Assembly: GCF_003286085.1 (NCBI RefSeq)
Contig: NW_020825335.1
Coordinates: forward strand, 1-64,000
Direction of reading: 5' to 3'
From: Drosophila persimilis
Lineage: Eukaryota > Arthropoda > Insecta > Diptera > Drosophilidae
Length of the DNA stretch: 64,000 bases
In this document: positions 31,871-43,189 of the stretch, in pieces
Position numbering within the stretch: the first letter of the stretch is position 1
Layout: every line of letters begins with the position of its first letter
Translations under genes and position numbers: made by a program
The notes under the pieces: model-generated
What the model was told of the DNA's origin: nothing
What the model saw: the letters and a program-made list of their open reading frames with translations, nothing else
Database searches by the model: none

Positions 31871-32374
31871 ATTAAATTCACTATAAAAAAGAAAATAATA
31901 AAATTTTAAATCCAATAAAAAATAATAAATAATTTAAAGAAAAAGATAAAAAACATTTTCAAGCTAAATATATTAATTTATCATACCGAAATCGAGGTAA
32001 AGTACCTCGAGCCCAAATAAAAACAAAAGAAATAAAAGTAAGCTTTACATAAAATAATAAATTAAAAACATCACACCCTAAAAAAATTACACAAAATAAT
32101 ATTCTTATAAATAAAATTCTAGCATATTCAGCTATAAAAATTAAAGCAAATCCACCTCTTCTATATTCTACATTAAATCCTGAAACTAACTCTGATTCAC
32201 CTTCAGCAAAATCAAAAGGAGTTCGATTTGTTTCAGCTAAAGAAATAGTTAATCATACTAAAGCTATTGGAAATAAAATAATTAAAAATCAAATATAAAT
32301 TTGATAATAAAAAAAATATATTATATTATAACTACCAATTAAAAATACAAAAGATAATAAAATTAATGCTAAAC
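31871..32374 (-). pseudogene. nd1: NADH dehydrogenase subunit 1 (nd1), 3' part, NUMT
   Basis: Minus-strand nd1 between the LOA element and the second copia-like copy. The target duplication TAAAC (32370-32374) of that copy is its right edge. The coding end lies a few bases inside the left edge. Confidence 0.85.
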
Positions 32375-32578
32375 TGTTCAAAGTGACCGCCACGATAATT
32401 AGATATTGATCTGTAACAACACTGCGCATGTGCCCTGCTGCATATCGATGTTCTCATATCGATGTTCTGTATATCGATGTTCCCTTTTCGGTGTCTCTCT
32501 CTTGCGTATGTTACTCGGAAGCACATATAATTCTGTATACTGATATTCTGCTGTCTTACAAATAAAATAACTTTAACA
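32375..32578 (+). repeat. 5' LTR of copia-like copy 2 (204 bp)
   Basis: TGTTCAAAG...CTTTAACA; followed directly by the GGTTATGGGCCCAGAC primer site at 32579-32594. Confidence 0.93.
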
Positions 32579-33119
32579 GGTTATGGGCCCAGACACCAAT
32601 TCACCCAGAAACAGTATAAAACAGAAACAGTGAGAAACAATAAACATTGTTTGGTGCTTAGTGAAAAGCAGTGCTAAAAAAAATGGCATAGACTCATTGG
32701 GGTTATGTGTGTACATAGAAAGGCAAAAGAACAAGTTGAACAAATTCAACGGAGATTCGCATTGTGTTTTTTGATTAGAATTTTGCAGCGAATCGGACCG
32801 TTGCCGTGGTTTAAAGTCCAAAATAAAGCAGTCCCAACGGATCAAGAAACACAAAAGCGAACGGAGACTCAAGTGTGTATACCAAAAAGTGCGTATGCCA
32901 AGCCGCACAAAAAGGCGAGTGTGTATACCCAAAAGTGTGTATACCAAGGCATAGAAAATCGCGAGTGTGTGTGTGTAAATAGCAACTCGGAGGGATACTT
33001 AAAAGAAAACGAAAAAAACAAAAGAAAGACACGGACAACAGTATTGTCGTCGTAGTTGCTTTGTGCATGAGACGATCGACAGTTACAAATTTTGCACTGT
33101 GGGACAATAAGTATAAAAA

Positions 33120-36100
33120 ATGAGTGGAAATATGAATTTCAATATTGAGAAACTGGACGAAAACAATTATAGCACATGGGAAGTTTTGATGAGATGTGTT
33201 CTCATACAAAATGATTTGTGGCCAATCGTCAGTGGTAAAATTGAGCTTAGTGAAAGTGCAACAAGTGAGCAACGCGCAGCTTTTGAACTAAAGGATCAAA
33301 AGGGGTTGGCGTCAATTTTACTTTGTGTTAAATCGACCCAACTAAACAATATTAAAAATTGTGTATCGTCGTCACAGGCGTGGCAAAAGCTAAATAAAAT
33401 TCACAGGCCAAGCGGACCAGCAAGGGTAGTGCTTTTAATTAAACAATTGTTGACGTTAAAAATGTCGGATGGTATGTCCAGGTGGTACACGAGGCTTTAG
33501 CAGAGGTCAACATAAAGGTTGATGAAAAGATCTTATCAGTTGTGTTGCTAAATGGTTTGCCTAAATCGTATGAAAGTTTTGTTGTTGCGATTGAGACGCG
33601 AGATGATTTGCCGAGCTTGAGCATGCTAAAAATAAAAATTTCTGAAGAAGCGAATAGGCAGGAAGATAGCATTAGCAAGGAAATTACAAGTAGCGCGGAA
33701 CTACACGTCAGTTATGACAACAACAATTTTAATAAAAACTTTAAGAAGGGCAAAAAGTGTTTTAAGTGCGGAAAGGAAGGCCATTTTAAATCGGAATGCC
33801 GTGCTAAAAGCAAGCAGGAAGGAGCAAACAACAAGGGCGCAAACAGTAAAAGCGGGGAAAGATTGGGTACAATGCTTTGCGTAACCGAATATGACAAAGT
33901 GGAACCAGAAAAATATGTACCAATCCTAAGATTAGCTAAGCCGAATGACCAGATGTTAAATGCATGGTGCATAGACAGTGGCGCAACGGCGCATCTATGT
34001 TGTGACAAGGAACGCTTTGTGTCGTTCACGGAAGATAATCAAAAAGTATTTTTAGCCGGCGGTAAATCACTTATTGCTGAAGGGCATGGAACTGTTCAAG
34101 TAAAGTTCGGTGATAGATCCGTTACGATGGAAAATGTTATCTTGGTACCAGACTTGCAGTACAAATTTATATCGGTCACAAAACTATTAAAACATGGAAA
34201 AAAAGTTGTGTTTGAGAAAAATCAAGCGATGATTTTTGAAAACGGAAAAATAGTTATAAAGGCACATCTGGAAAATGGATTGTTTATGGTTCAGGACAAT
34301 CAGGAAAAGTGTATGAACATTGTAAATGTTGAGGCAGATGCATTCAAATGGCACAATAGGTTCGGACATGTACATTTTGACGCATTAAAGGAAATGGTTA
34401 ACAAGGAGATGGTAATAGGTCTCAAGGGCATATACAAGCCAAAACAAGTGTGTGCAACATGCGCAAAAAGTAAAATTTGCGTGCAACCATTTCAATCGAG
34501 CACAAACAGGTCAAAGGGCGTTCTAGACTTAATACATACTGATGTATGCGGTCCAATGCAAAAGCAGTCAATGGGAGGCAATCGATATTTCGCCACATTT
34601 ATTGATGATTGTTCAAGATATGTATCAGTAAGTTTCCTAAAAACCAAAGATCAGGTTTTCGAGGCTTTTAAAGAATTTAAGAGTCAAGTTGAGTGCCAAA
34701 CTGGGAGAAAAGTCAAGGTTTTACAAAGCGACAATGGCCGAGAATACATATCAAGCGTTTTTGACAATTACCTAAACCAAAATGGAATAAAGCGAAACTT
34801 AACAGTGCCATATACACCTCAACAAAACGGAGTTGCAGAAAGGGACAACAGAACATTGGTAGAAATGGCAAGAAGTATGCTGCTGCATGCTGGGTTGAGT
34901 GAATGCTATTGGGCAGAAGCGATTCGAACTGCCACGTATTTGCGAAATAGAGTGGCAAGCAGCTGCTTGAGCGGGGTGACACCTTTTGAAATATGGACAG
35001 GTCGAAAGCCAGTGGTATCGCATTTAAGAGTTTTTGGCTCAGTAGCGATAGCTCTAGATAAAACAAAGAAATCAAAGTTCGCACAGAAAGGCTTAGAGTA
35101 TATAATGGTGGGCTACTCGGATACGGCCAAAGCATACCGTTTGGTCAGTAAAGAAACCAGGAAACTCGTAGAGAGTAGGGATGTCATTTTTGTAGAACCT
35201 GAAGGGGGCAAACTAGATGCATCATGTTCCAATGACATATCATCAATTGAGGTTCAACAAAACCAGAACGCTGAACCCGAAATGGATAGCGAGCAATTTA
35301 AAGATCCAGAAAATGAGCCAGAAAATCAGGAGGAGATTAGGTCTAGTAATGACATTCTTGTAATTCCAGAACCAATAAGAGGACCAGGACGCCCAACCAT
35401 AGTACGGACGGGCAAACCAGGACGACCAAGGAAGCAGTATCATATGCTCAATGCGATACTGGCAGCAGACGTACAAGTTCCACAAAACTACGCACAAGCT
35501 GAACGGTCTACTGAAGACGAGATATCTCTCGTGAAGAACGGCACGTGGTCGCTTACTAAATTGCCTAGCGGGAAAAAGTCCATTGGATGCAGATGGGTTT
35601 ACGCAGTTAAGTCCAATCCGGATGGAAGCGTGAACAGGCTCAAATCACGTCTGGTGGCGAAAGGTTGTAGCCAACGCTACGGGATCGACTACAAGGAAAC
35701 ATTTGCACCAGTTGTACGCCACGCAACTATCAGGTTGATAATTGCACTTGCAGTCGAACATGGTCTCCACCTACATCAAATGGATGTTGTCACGGCGTAT
35801 CTCAACGGCGAATTGGAAGATGAGGTTTTTATGAGACAACCTGAGGGCTTCATCAGCGAAGTTCACCCAAATCACGTTTTGAGGCTTCACAAAAGTATAT
35901 ATGGCCTAAAACAATCAGGAAGAGTGTGGAACTCTACGTTGGATGCAACGCTGAGACGCATTGGTTTTATACCGACTGTCAACGAACCCTGTCTGTATCG
36001 TAAGCCAGGTAAAAATATGTGTCTAATAGCTGTCTACGTAGATGACATTATTTTGGCGTGTAAGGACCTAGATGATATATCTGATATCAAGATAAAGATC

Positions 36101-36994
36101 GCAGCAGAATTTGATGTGGTTGACATCGGGCCTATGCAATACTTTTTAGGTATTGAGGTGAAACGTGAAGGCAGTACGGGTGCGATTTCAATCAGCCAAC
36201 GGAAATATATTAGAGAGTTGCTCGAACAGTACAATTTGAAAGATTGTCGACAGACGTCCACGCCTCTTGAAGCTGGTTACCAGGTGGCATGCAACAAAGA
36301 GCATTGCCGCAGGGTCGACATCACATCGTTCCAAAAGCTAATTGGAGAGTTATCTTATCTTGCTGTTATGACTCGTCCAGACATTGCGCATTCGGTGAAC
36401 AAATTAGCACAACGTAACAAGGATCCTCATTCCGAGCATGAAGCGGCAGCCAAGCACATCCTTCGATATTTGGCAAAAACTATCGACTGGGAGAAATGCT
36501 ACACAAAGCAAGGAAAGGCAATTGAGTGTTTTGTTGATGCAGATTGGGCAAGTGATATGACGAACCGAAAGTCATTCACTGGCTATGTATGCATGTTGGC
36601 AGAAGGAGCGGTTTCTTGGGAGTCAAGAAAGCAATCGACGGTTGCCCTCAGTTCCACGGAGGCAGAGTACATAGCCTTATCATCTGCAGCAAAAGAGGCG
36701 ATATACTTTCGCAGCCTACTGATTGACTTAAAGCTGATATCCAAGGAGTCAGCTATTCAGATGTACGGCGACAACATTGGAGCACAGCAGCTTGCTAGAA
36801 ACCCCATGTTTCATGCACGTACAAAGCACATCGACGTCAAGATACATCATATTCGAGAGGTTCTCAAGAGAGGTGAAGTCAACATTGCATATCTGCCAAC
36901 CGATGAGATGATAGCAGATGTCCTCACAAAGAACTTAGCCAAGGTTAAGCACCATAAATTTGTATTCGCATTTGGTTTAAAAGATCGTTTATAA
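33120..36994 (+). pseudogene. Copia-like Gag-Pol, broken by a deletion in gag
   Basis: The frame is open from ATG 33120 but a net 25-nt deletion near 33476 shifts it and it stops at 33500. The remaining frame is open from 33482 to 36994, with zinc knuckle, protease, integrase, RT (Y-V-D-D) and RNase H all intact. A further 30-nt in-frame deletion near 35525 removes ten residues between integrase and RT, between short direct repeats (ATCTCTCGT-like). In the integrase an Asn-neighbouring Ala is Asp here (E-R-D-N-R versus E-R-A-N-R). It would need trans-acting Gag to move. Confidence 0.92.
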
Positions 36995-37066
36995 GTGCTT
37001 GACATGTTATTGAATATTAGTTAAGTATATTTAAAGTTTGTAAACATGCGTTGTGTTGAGGAGGAG

Positions 37067-37270
37067 TGTTCAAAGTGACCGCCACGATAATTAGATATTG
37101 ATCTGTAACAACACTGCGCATGTGCCCTGCTGCATATCGATGTTCTCATATCGATGTTCTGTATATCGATGTTCCCTTTTCGGTGTCTCTCTCTTGCGTA
37201 TGTTACTCGGAAGCACATATAATTCTGTATACTGATATTCTGCTGTCTTACAAATAAAATAACTTTAACA
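37067..37270 (+). repeat. 3' LTR of copia-like copy 2 (204 bp)
   Basis: By eye identical to its 5' LTR, including the ATTAGATATT variant that separates it from the copy 1 LTRs. Confidence 0.93.
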
Positions 37271-37275
37271 TAAAC

Positions 37276-37729
37276 TTACTTCATAAGAAATTGTTTGAGC
37301 AACAGCTCGTAATCCACCTAATAAAGCATAATTTGAATTAGAAGACCAACCAGCAATCATTACAGTATAAACTCCTAATCTAGTACAACATAAAAAAAAC
37401 AACCCCCCTAAATTAAAGGAATATAATTTAACGAAAAAAGGTATACATATTCACACAAATAATGACAAAAATAATGAAAAAATAGGAGAAATATAATATC
37501 TTAAATAATTAGACAAAAGAGGATAAGTTTGTTCTTTTGTAAATAATTTAATTGCATCACAAAAAGGTTGAGGAATTCCTATTAAACCTACTTTATTTGG
37601 ACCCTTACGAATTTGAATATATCCTAATACCTTACGTTCTAATAAAGTTAAAAAAGCTACACTCACTAATACACAAATAATTAATAATAAACTTCCAATT
37701 AATGATAAAATAAATTCTATATAAAACAA
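37276..37729 (-). pseudogene. nd1: NADH dehydrogenase subunit 1 (nd1), 5' part, NUMT
   Basis: The minus strand reads from a TTG start at 37727-37729 (F-Y-I-E-F-I-L-S) with the conserved [19 protein letters not shown] block. Together with 31871-32374 it makes a nearly complete nd1. It is open for ~93 codons to a TGA that is Trp in mitochondria. Confidence 0.88.
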
Positions 37730-37731
37730 GT

Positions 37732-37795
37732 ACTATTTGTAATAAAAATTACATAAATAAATTCTAAATTTATTGCACTAATCTGCCAAAATAGC
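37732..37795 (-). tRNA. trnL1: mt tRNA-Leu(CUN) (NUMT copy)
   Basis: The minus strand starts GCTATTTTGGCAGATTAG and has anticodon TAG in TTTAGAAT; it lies between nd1 and rrnL. Confidence 0.85.
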
Positions 37796-38578
37796 TTTAT
37801 TTATATTAATAATATTCTTTTTTAAAATATGATTATTCTAATATTTGGTCCTTTCGTACTAAAATATTATAATTTTTTAAAGATAGAAACCAACCTGGCT
37901 TACACCGGTTTGAACTCAGATCATGTAAGAATTTAAAAGTCGAACAGACTTAAAATTTGAACGGCTACACCCAAAATTATATCTTAATCCAACATCGAGG
38001 TCGCAATCTTTTTTATCGATATGAACTCTCCAAAAAAATTACGCTGTTATCCCTAAAGTAACTTAATTTTTTAATCATTATTAATGGATCAATTATTCAT
38101 AAATTAATGTTTTTAAAAATTAAAAGTTTTTTAAATTTTAATATCACCCCAATAAAATATTTTTATTTATTAAAATAAAATTAATCTTAACAATTAAAAT
38201 AAAAAAAATATAAAGATTTATAGGGTCTTCTCGTCTTTTAAAATTATTTTAGCTTTTTGACTAAAAAATAAAATTCTATAAAAAATTTAAATGAAACAGT
38301 TAATATTTCGTCCAACCATTCATTCCAGCCTTCAATTAAAAGACTAATGATTATGCTACCTTTGCACAGTCAAAATACTGCGGCCATTTAAAATTTCAGT
38401 GGGCAGGTTAGACTTTAAATTTAATTCAAAAAGACATGTTTTTGTTAAACAGGCGAACATTATTTTTGCCGAATTCTTTACTTAAACTTTTCATTAAAAT
38501 TTATTTTAACATAAAAATATACTAATTTTATCATTATTTCTTAATTTTAAAGATTAAAATTAATATTCTAATAAATAA
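37796..38578 (-). rRNA. rrnL: mt large-subunit rRNA (16S), 3' ~780 bp only, NUMT
   Basis: Highly conserved large-subunit rRNA domain V text is present in reverse: the peptidyl-transferase region around ATTACGCTGTTATCCCTAAAGTAA (38039 on), CCTTTCGTACTAAAATA and GTCGAACAGACTTAAA. The full Drosophila gene is about 1.3 kb. The 5' ~540 bp, trnV and rrnS are absent because an Osvaldo/Ulysses-like element begins at 38579 and the sequence beyond it is nd2 again. Confidence 0.9.
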
Positions 38579-40745
38579 TGTAAGGAAGCGATCCTGGGCT
38601 GGGGTACATATCTCAGTCTACTCCAGGGTCGAAATTACAGCAATATTTATAATTTGCCGGGACTCCGAGTTCTGGGCCGTCGATGGGGACAGGGAGGCAA
38701 TCCCCAGACGGGAGCGACCGAGATGAAAGGGAACAGTACTGGGCGTGGCAGTGGCAATCGCCGGACAGCACTTACGTGGCCCTGTCGGACTAAGAATTAC
38801 TACGAGGGCCGGAGATATCGACAGGCACCGCCGAGAGGGCTTAGGCAATCGCCGGATAGCGCTCTCGGGATCCCGTCGAACTAAGAACTACTACGGAGGT
38901 CTGTGCTATGCGGGGAAACCAACAAGTATCACCGAGAGTGTCTAGGCTATCGCCGGATAACACTCACGGGACCTTGTCGGACTAAAAATTACTACGAAGG
39001 TCTTTGCTATGCGGGGATACCAACAAGTATCACCGAGAGTGTCTAGGCCATCGCCGGATAACACTCACGGGACCTTGTCGGACTAAAAATTACTACGAAG
39101 GTCTTTGCTATGCGGGGATACCGACAAACACCACCGCGAGTACCTAGGCTATCGCCGGACAGCACTCACGGGGGCCCCGTCGGACTAAGAATTACTACGA
39201 GGGTCGGAGATATCGGCAAGCATCGCCGGGAGGTCTTAGGCAATCGCCGGATAGCGCTTCCGGGATCCTGTCGAACTAAGAACTACTACGGGGCCGGAGA
39301 TATCGACGAGCATCGCCGAGGGTGCCTAGGCAATCACCGGATAGCACTCACGGGACACTGTCGAACTAAGAATTGCTACGGGGTCGGAGATATCGACAAG
39401 CATCGCCGAGGGTGCCTAGGCAATCGCCGGATAGCACTTACGGGACGCTGTCGAACTAAGAATTACTACGAATACGGGAATACCGACGCATATCGCCGAG
39501 AGTACCTAGGCAATCGCCGGATAGCACTCACGGGATACTATCAGGCTAAAAATTACTGCGAAAGTCTTTATCATACAGGGCAGGCATCGCCGAGAGGGCT
39601 TAGGCAATCGCCGGACAGCGCCTTCGGGACACTGGGAACTACTGGGGTACTGCGGGGTCACAAACTACTGGAGGGAATCATGCGGGGGAACGCCAACAGT
39701 TGTCACCGAGAACGCCTAGGCAATCGCCGGACAGCGGCCTCAGGATCCTGTTGGGCTACGAACTACTGAAGGAATCACGCGGGGGCCCCGACGGGCATCC
39801 GGAGCGAATATGGATCACCACGTGGGTGTAGCCAAAGAGGGAGACTCGGGCAAGAGGCGTGGGGAAGGGCGGAGAAGATGAGGCCCCGGGCATTCAGGTT
39901 CCCTAGCGTATAGATTGTTGGTGACCAGGCTATGTTTTCGTTATATTCGTTACATTTCACTTTATTCTTCTTTGGTTCCCTACCTATCGCACCGTTCAGC
40001 AGCCCGTATGCACGTCTTGAGACTCGCTTACCCCTCTACTCCCACGCTTGTGCTTGTCGAAAGCCTCCTCTTTCCCGGGATTGCAGCGCCGGTGCGTAGT
40101 ATCGATGCCGGATCCTTCGCGCACTGCTGATCGCGTTAATCTCGAAGTAGTCCGCCACGTGTGTTCTTTTTCTTTTCGCGCGCCACTCAGATTTTTACCC
40201 GTCAACGCGTCCGATTCCTACGACTGCCTCTCATCTAACTGACTTCCTTTCCACGTTTTCCCAGCTTCAGAGCCGGCGTTCTGCTGGCTCTGCCGATCCA
40301 GCGTCGGCGTGGGCGGCTAGCGTCGTTATTTCCCCTCTCTTTTGGCGTCTGTAGCTGCGCCGGTGACTTTCGCCTCTCTTTTCCACTGCTGGGGCGTCGT
40401 TGCTGGATTTGATTGCTGTTCTCAGCGGTCCTCTTCTGCCGCTGCTGCGTTGATGCTGTCGGCTTATCTCGTCAGTGCTTCTCCTCGGCCGCTGCTGCGT
40501 CGATGCTGTTGGCTTATCTTGTCAGCGCTTTCCTCTCTGCCGTGGCTGCGTCGATGCCGGCGGCTCGCTGGATCCCGTTGTTTTCCTCGTCTCTCTTTGG
40601 CCGCTGCTGCGTCGTTGTTGTTGGGTCTTGGTTCTGGAAAGCCAGTGGCGTCCGCCGTGATCGCGAATTGCCGCCTTTTTAAGAAAATAATAAGCTACGT
40701 GGGGCTTAGAGACCCCTCGGGCCGTATAATATAAAATTAATAACA
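38579..40745 (-). repeat. 3' LTR (about 2167 bp) of Osvaldo/Ulysses-like element
   Basis: The plus strand starts TGTAAGGAAG, as does the other LTR at 48931. The other end is taken as ...AATAACA (minus-strand TGTTATT), next to the purine tract, but the partner LTR is cut before this point, so the border is provisional. It contains about 1 kb of ~90-bp tandem repeats (38690-39775) and a CT-rich unique part with a GCTGCTGCGTCGATGCTGTTGG-type imperfect triplicate (40430-40630). Confidence 0.8.
38690..39775. repeat. Tandem ~90-bp repeats inside left LTR (about 12 units)
   Basis: Each unit carries CATCGCCGAGAG, CTAGGCAATCGCCGGATAGC, ACTCACGGGA and AACTAAGAATTACTACG. Units vary by a few percent. 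The reading frames crossing it (for example 39110-39769 plus) are products of the repetition, not genes. The right LTR has about four more units. Confidence 0.9.
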
Positions 40746-40759
40746 AGTGGCCTTCGTGG

Positions 40760-40777
40760 CCTTCCCCCCTCCCCCTT
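40760..40777 (-). promoter_or_regulatory. Polypurine tract of Osvaldo/Ulysses-like element
   Basis: The minus strand reads AAGGGGGAGGGGGGAAGG, beside the 3' LTR. About 15 bp separate it from the assumed LTR start, so either the LTR border or the exact tract is slightly off. Confidence 0.55.
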
Positions 40778-40922
40778 AACCTAAAACTGAACAGTCAATG
40801 CTTAAACCTAGAAAATAAAAAGTCAAAAATCTTAATTCTAATGAAATAAGTTCGGGTCCCTCCAATGGGAAAATGCCGGCAATATGATGGGTGGAAAAAA
40901 TGTGGGTGGAGCGTACGCTCCC

Positions 40923-42089
40923 TCACACCCCCTCCATAATTCGGTGGTGCCGAAGAGTGACTGTGACAGCCCGGCTACGGGTAATTTTGACGCGAAAGCA
41001 GGTGCCGTCATGGACCTCTAGTCGCCGGACTCCCAGTCGGTAGGCTCGATCGCGTAAGAATACGGTGATGTTGGATATGAGGTCCCGGGGCAACCGCCGC
41101 CCTGGCGCGTTGGTCCGCCATTCGGGGGGAGCCTTTGCCCATTCCGGGTCGTCCTGCACCGCGGCTACCGTAGGGTGGAGTCGGAGGATTTGCAGCAGGT
41201 CGGCCATCTCGCCATACTCCAGCGGGAGGCTCTCTTCGGAGCCGAAGTCGCGTACTTCCTCGTCGGGACGTTGTGGGGGTAGTCCGGCGTGGGCGGCAAA
41301 GAGGGGGGGCGGGATGTCAGCTGACCCCGATGGGTTGGCTGGTGCCCAATGCTGGTTCGCTTGTGGCGCGAAGTCCAGGTTCATGAGGGACCCGGAATCG
41401 GACCCTCCGTCGTCGCGTTGGGGTCCTGCTCCTTCCCCTGCATCGCTCGCGTTTGACACGTCAGAGTAGTGTGGCCCAGCACCATCACCGGATTCGTCCT
41501 CGTTGCGTACGGCTGGAGGGGTGACTACTCGACCTTGACCGGCCAGGTCCCACTCGGCCCAAAGGGGCGAGTCCCATTCGCTTCCGCGAGCCACTGGGTG
41601 TCGGCTCCCTTCGTACTGCAGCGTGGACGCCAGGCTTGGAGCGTCGCGCAGGATCGTCTCGTGCTCGGCGGTGTCCGTGGTCGCATTGTCGTCGTCTATG
41701 GCAGCCCCGTAACTCCCGAGCCAAAGGCGATTCAGGGCGGCGACGTCGTGATTGGGCGCCGAGCGGACACCTGCGGGCTCCACTTCCTCTTCGGCGTCGG
41801 TCCCCGGGTCCTGTGTTTGTTGGTCGATCCACCCTTGGATGGCTGCCGCGCGCTGACCCCAGGGCATCCAGCCCGGTTGTCTAAGAGTCGCCTCTCCGAC
41901 CGGCCTAAACTGGGCTTGACGGGAGGTGGATGGCCCATCGGGGCTGACGATCCAGCCGCGAGTCCGGCTTGCAGTCGGTTCGTCGGCAGGCGCGGGGACT
42001 TCAGGCCGCTGGTCTCCGCTAGGGTGTCCCGTCGTATCACCATTTGCCCCTAGGTGCCGAGCTTGCCTTCCATCTCTTAGGCGCTTCAT
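40923..42089 (-). CDS. Unknown 388-aa ORF between pol and 3' LTR (ORF3)
   Basis: It lies on the coding strand of the element, ~250 bp after pol, where retroviruses carry env. It has no signal peptide or membrane helix, so it is not an obvious envelope. The first ~290 residues are acidic and rich in Pro, Gly, Ser and Asp (looks disordered). The last ~100 (about 290-388) look folded: L-P-L-E-Y-G-E-M-A-D-L-L-Q-I-L-R-L, then R-R-L-P-R-D-L-I-S-N-I and a basic beta-rich end. It is not interrupted, although pol is. I do not recognise the family; it could be a virus-like accessory or a captured host sequence. Confidence 0.6.
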   Translation of the reverse strand: MKRLRDGRQARHLGANGDTTGHPSGDQRPEVPAPADEPTASRTRGWIVSPDGPSTSRQAQFRPVGEATLRQPGWMPWGQRAAAIQGWIDQQTQDPGTDAEEEVEPAGVRSAPNHDVAALNRLWLGSYGAAIDDDNATTDTAEHETILRDAPSLASTLQYEGSRHPVARGSEWDSPLWAEWDLAGQGRVVTPPAVRNEDESGDGAGPHYSDVSNASDAGEGAGPQRDDGGSDSGSLMNLDFAPQANQHWAPANPSGSADIPPPLFAAHAGLPPQRPDEEVRDFGSEESLPLEYGEMADLLQILRLHPTVAAVQDDPEWAKAPPEWRTNAPGRRLPRDLISNITVFLRDRAYRLGVRRLEVHDGTCFRVKITRSRAVTVTLRHHRIMEGV

Positions 42090-42338
42090 GTCTTCTGTCG
42101 ATTCTAGGGAGAAAATGCCTGTCGATTAGAACCTGCCTGTCTTAACTAGAAGTATTAATACCCTCCCCCTATCCTGCTTGAGCGGTGCGAGTAAGAAGAT
42201 GTTTACATTGGATGTAGTACTTATCTAATCCCATAAGGGGATGTATACGTAGCTTACGGTTTCGTGGGTCGCGCCCCTTACGGGGCGAGGACGTTACGGT
42301 AGCGCGCTACCGCAAGTGGCCCTTGCGAAGTCGGCAAG

Positions 42339-43127
42339 TCATTCGGGTCTCTCCCGCGTCGTCGGGTTCTCCTCGGGGTGTTCCACTCCGTGGAAGGCCT
42401 TTAAGTCGGCTAAACTCGCTGTTTTCCTTTGTTTGCCTTGCTGAATCTGTAGTCGAACTATGTTGGGAGATAAGAATTGGGTTACCTTGTACGGCCCGTC
42501 GTACTTAGGGGCCAACTTGGCCGCGAAACCGTCGGCGGCTTTGGATAGGTGATGCTGCCGAAGGAGGACTAGGGTTCCTAGTTCGGGTCGCCACTCGCGC
42601 CGTCGTAGGTCGTATGTTCTCTTCTGCTCTTGGGATGCCCGTTGGGTGTTCTCCTGTACGACCTTGAATACTTCCTGCAGTCGTGTCGCCTTCCCGTGGG
42701 CAGGCTCTGGTTCATTTCCTAATCCTGGGGTCACTTCGTCGTACAAGGCTCCTGGTAGCCTTGGTTCTCGTCCGAGTACCAAAAAGGCCGGGCTGAAGCC
42801 CGTGGTGTCCGACGTGCTGCTGTTTATGGCCAAGCTTAACTCGGGGAGGAGATCGTCCCAGGTCCGTTGGTCCCCGTCGGCGTATTGTGCAATCATTGTC
42901 TTGATGGTCCGGTTTGCCCTCTCCGTCGGGTTTTGCTGAGGGGTATACGGCGCGGTGTGCTCGAGTTCCATTCCCGCCACCTCGCAGAATTTCCGGAAGG
43001 ACCGACTAGTGAATTGTGTTCCGTTGTCGCACACAAACTTCCACGGGACCCCGAATCGGCAGAGTATCCTCTCTCGGAACGCCTTCTCCAAGTTCCACCC
43101 ATTTGCAGAATGAGTCGAAGAACACAA
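42339..43127 (-). pseudogene. Integrase catalytic core and C-terminal domain, Osvaldo/Ulysses-like
   Basis: This frame holds the second Asp (C-D-N-G-T-Q-F) and the Glu of the DDE triad (Q-Q-N-P-T-E-R-A-N-R), plus a chromo/SH3-like C-terminal part (L-A-P-K-Y-D-G-P-Y-K-V). The first catalytic Asp region is missing: between about 43090 and 43200 the frame changes twice and the segment expected between the zinc finger and G-P-L-P-R is absent. Integrase is therefore non-functional in this copy. Confidence 0.85.
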
Positions 43128-43189
43128 GGAGCATCGTGTTGCCGTGCGTTGAGCGGGGTAGTGGGCCTACGGCCCTTAGCCTGGCGCGT

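Larger units (their letters stand above)
32375..37270 (+). mobile_element. Copia-like LTR retrotransposon, copy 2, in nd1 (internally deleted)
   Basis: Same family as 16368-21318. The 204-bp LTRs (32375-32578, 37067-37270) look identical to each other; the 5-bp target duplication is TAAAC (32370-32374, 37271-37275). It differs from copy 1 by a net 25-nt loss in gag, an in-frame 30-nt loss in the integrase-RT linker and scattered substitutions. It is a separate recent insertion, not a duplication of copy 1, because the target duplications and LTR variants differ. Confidence 0.95.

Noticed and set aside
39110..39769. 219-codon plus-strand ORF (and similar 49462-49902)
   Set aside because: It is the translation of the ~90-bp LTR repeats; unit variation, not selection, keeps it open, and it lies antisense in an LTR.
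40342..40734. 130-codon plus-strand ORF in the left LTR
   Set aside because: Arises from a triplicated GCTGCTGCGTCGATG-type stretch on the non-coding strand of an LTR.
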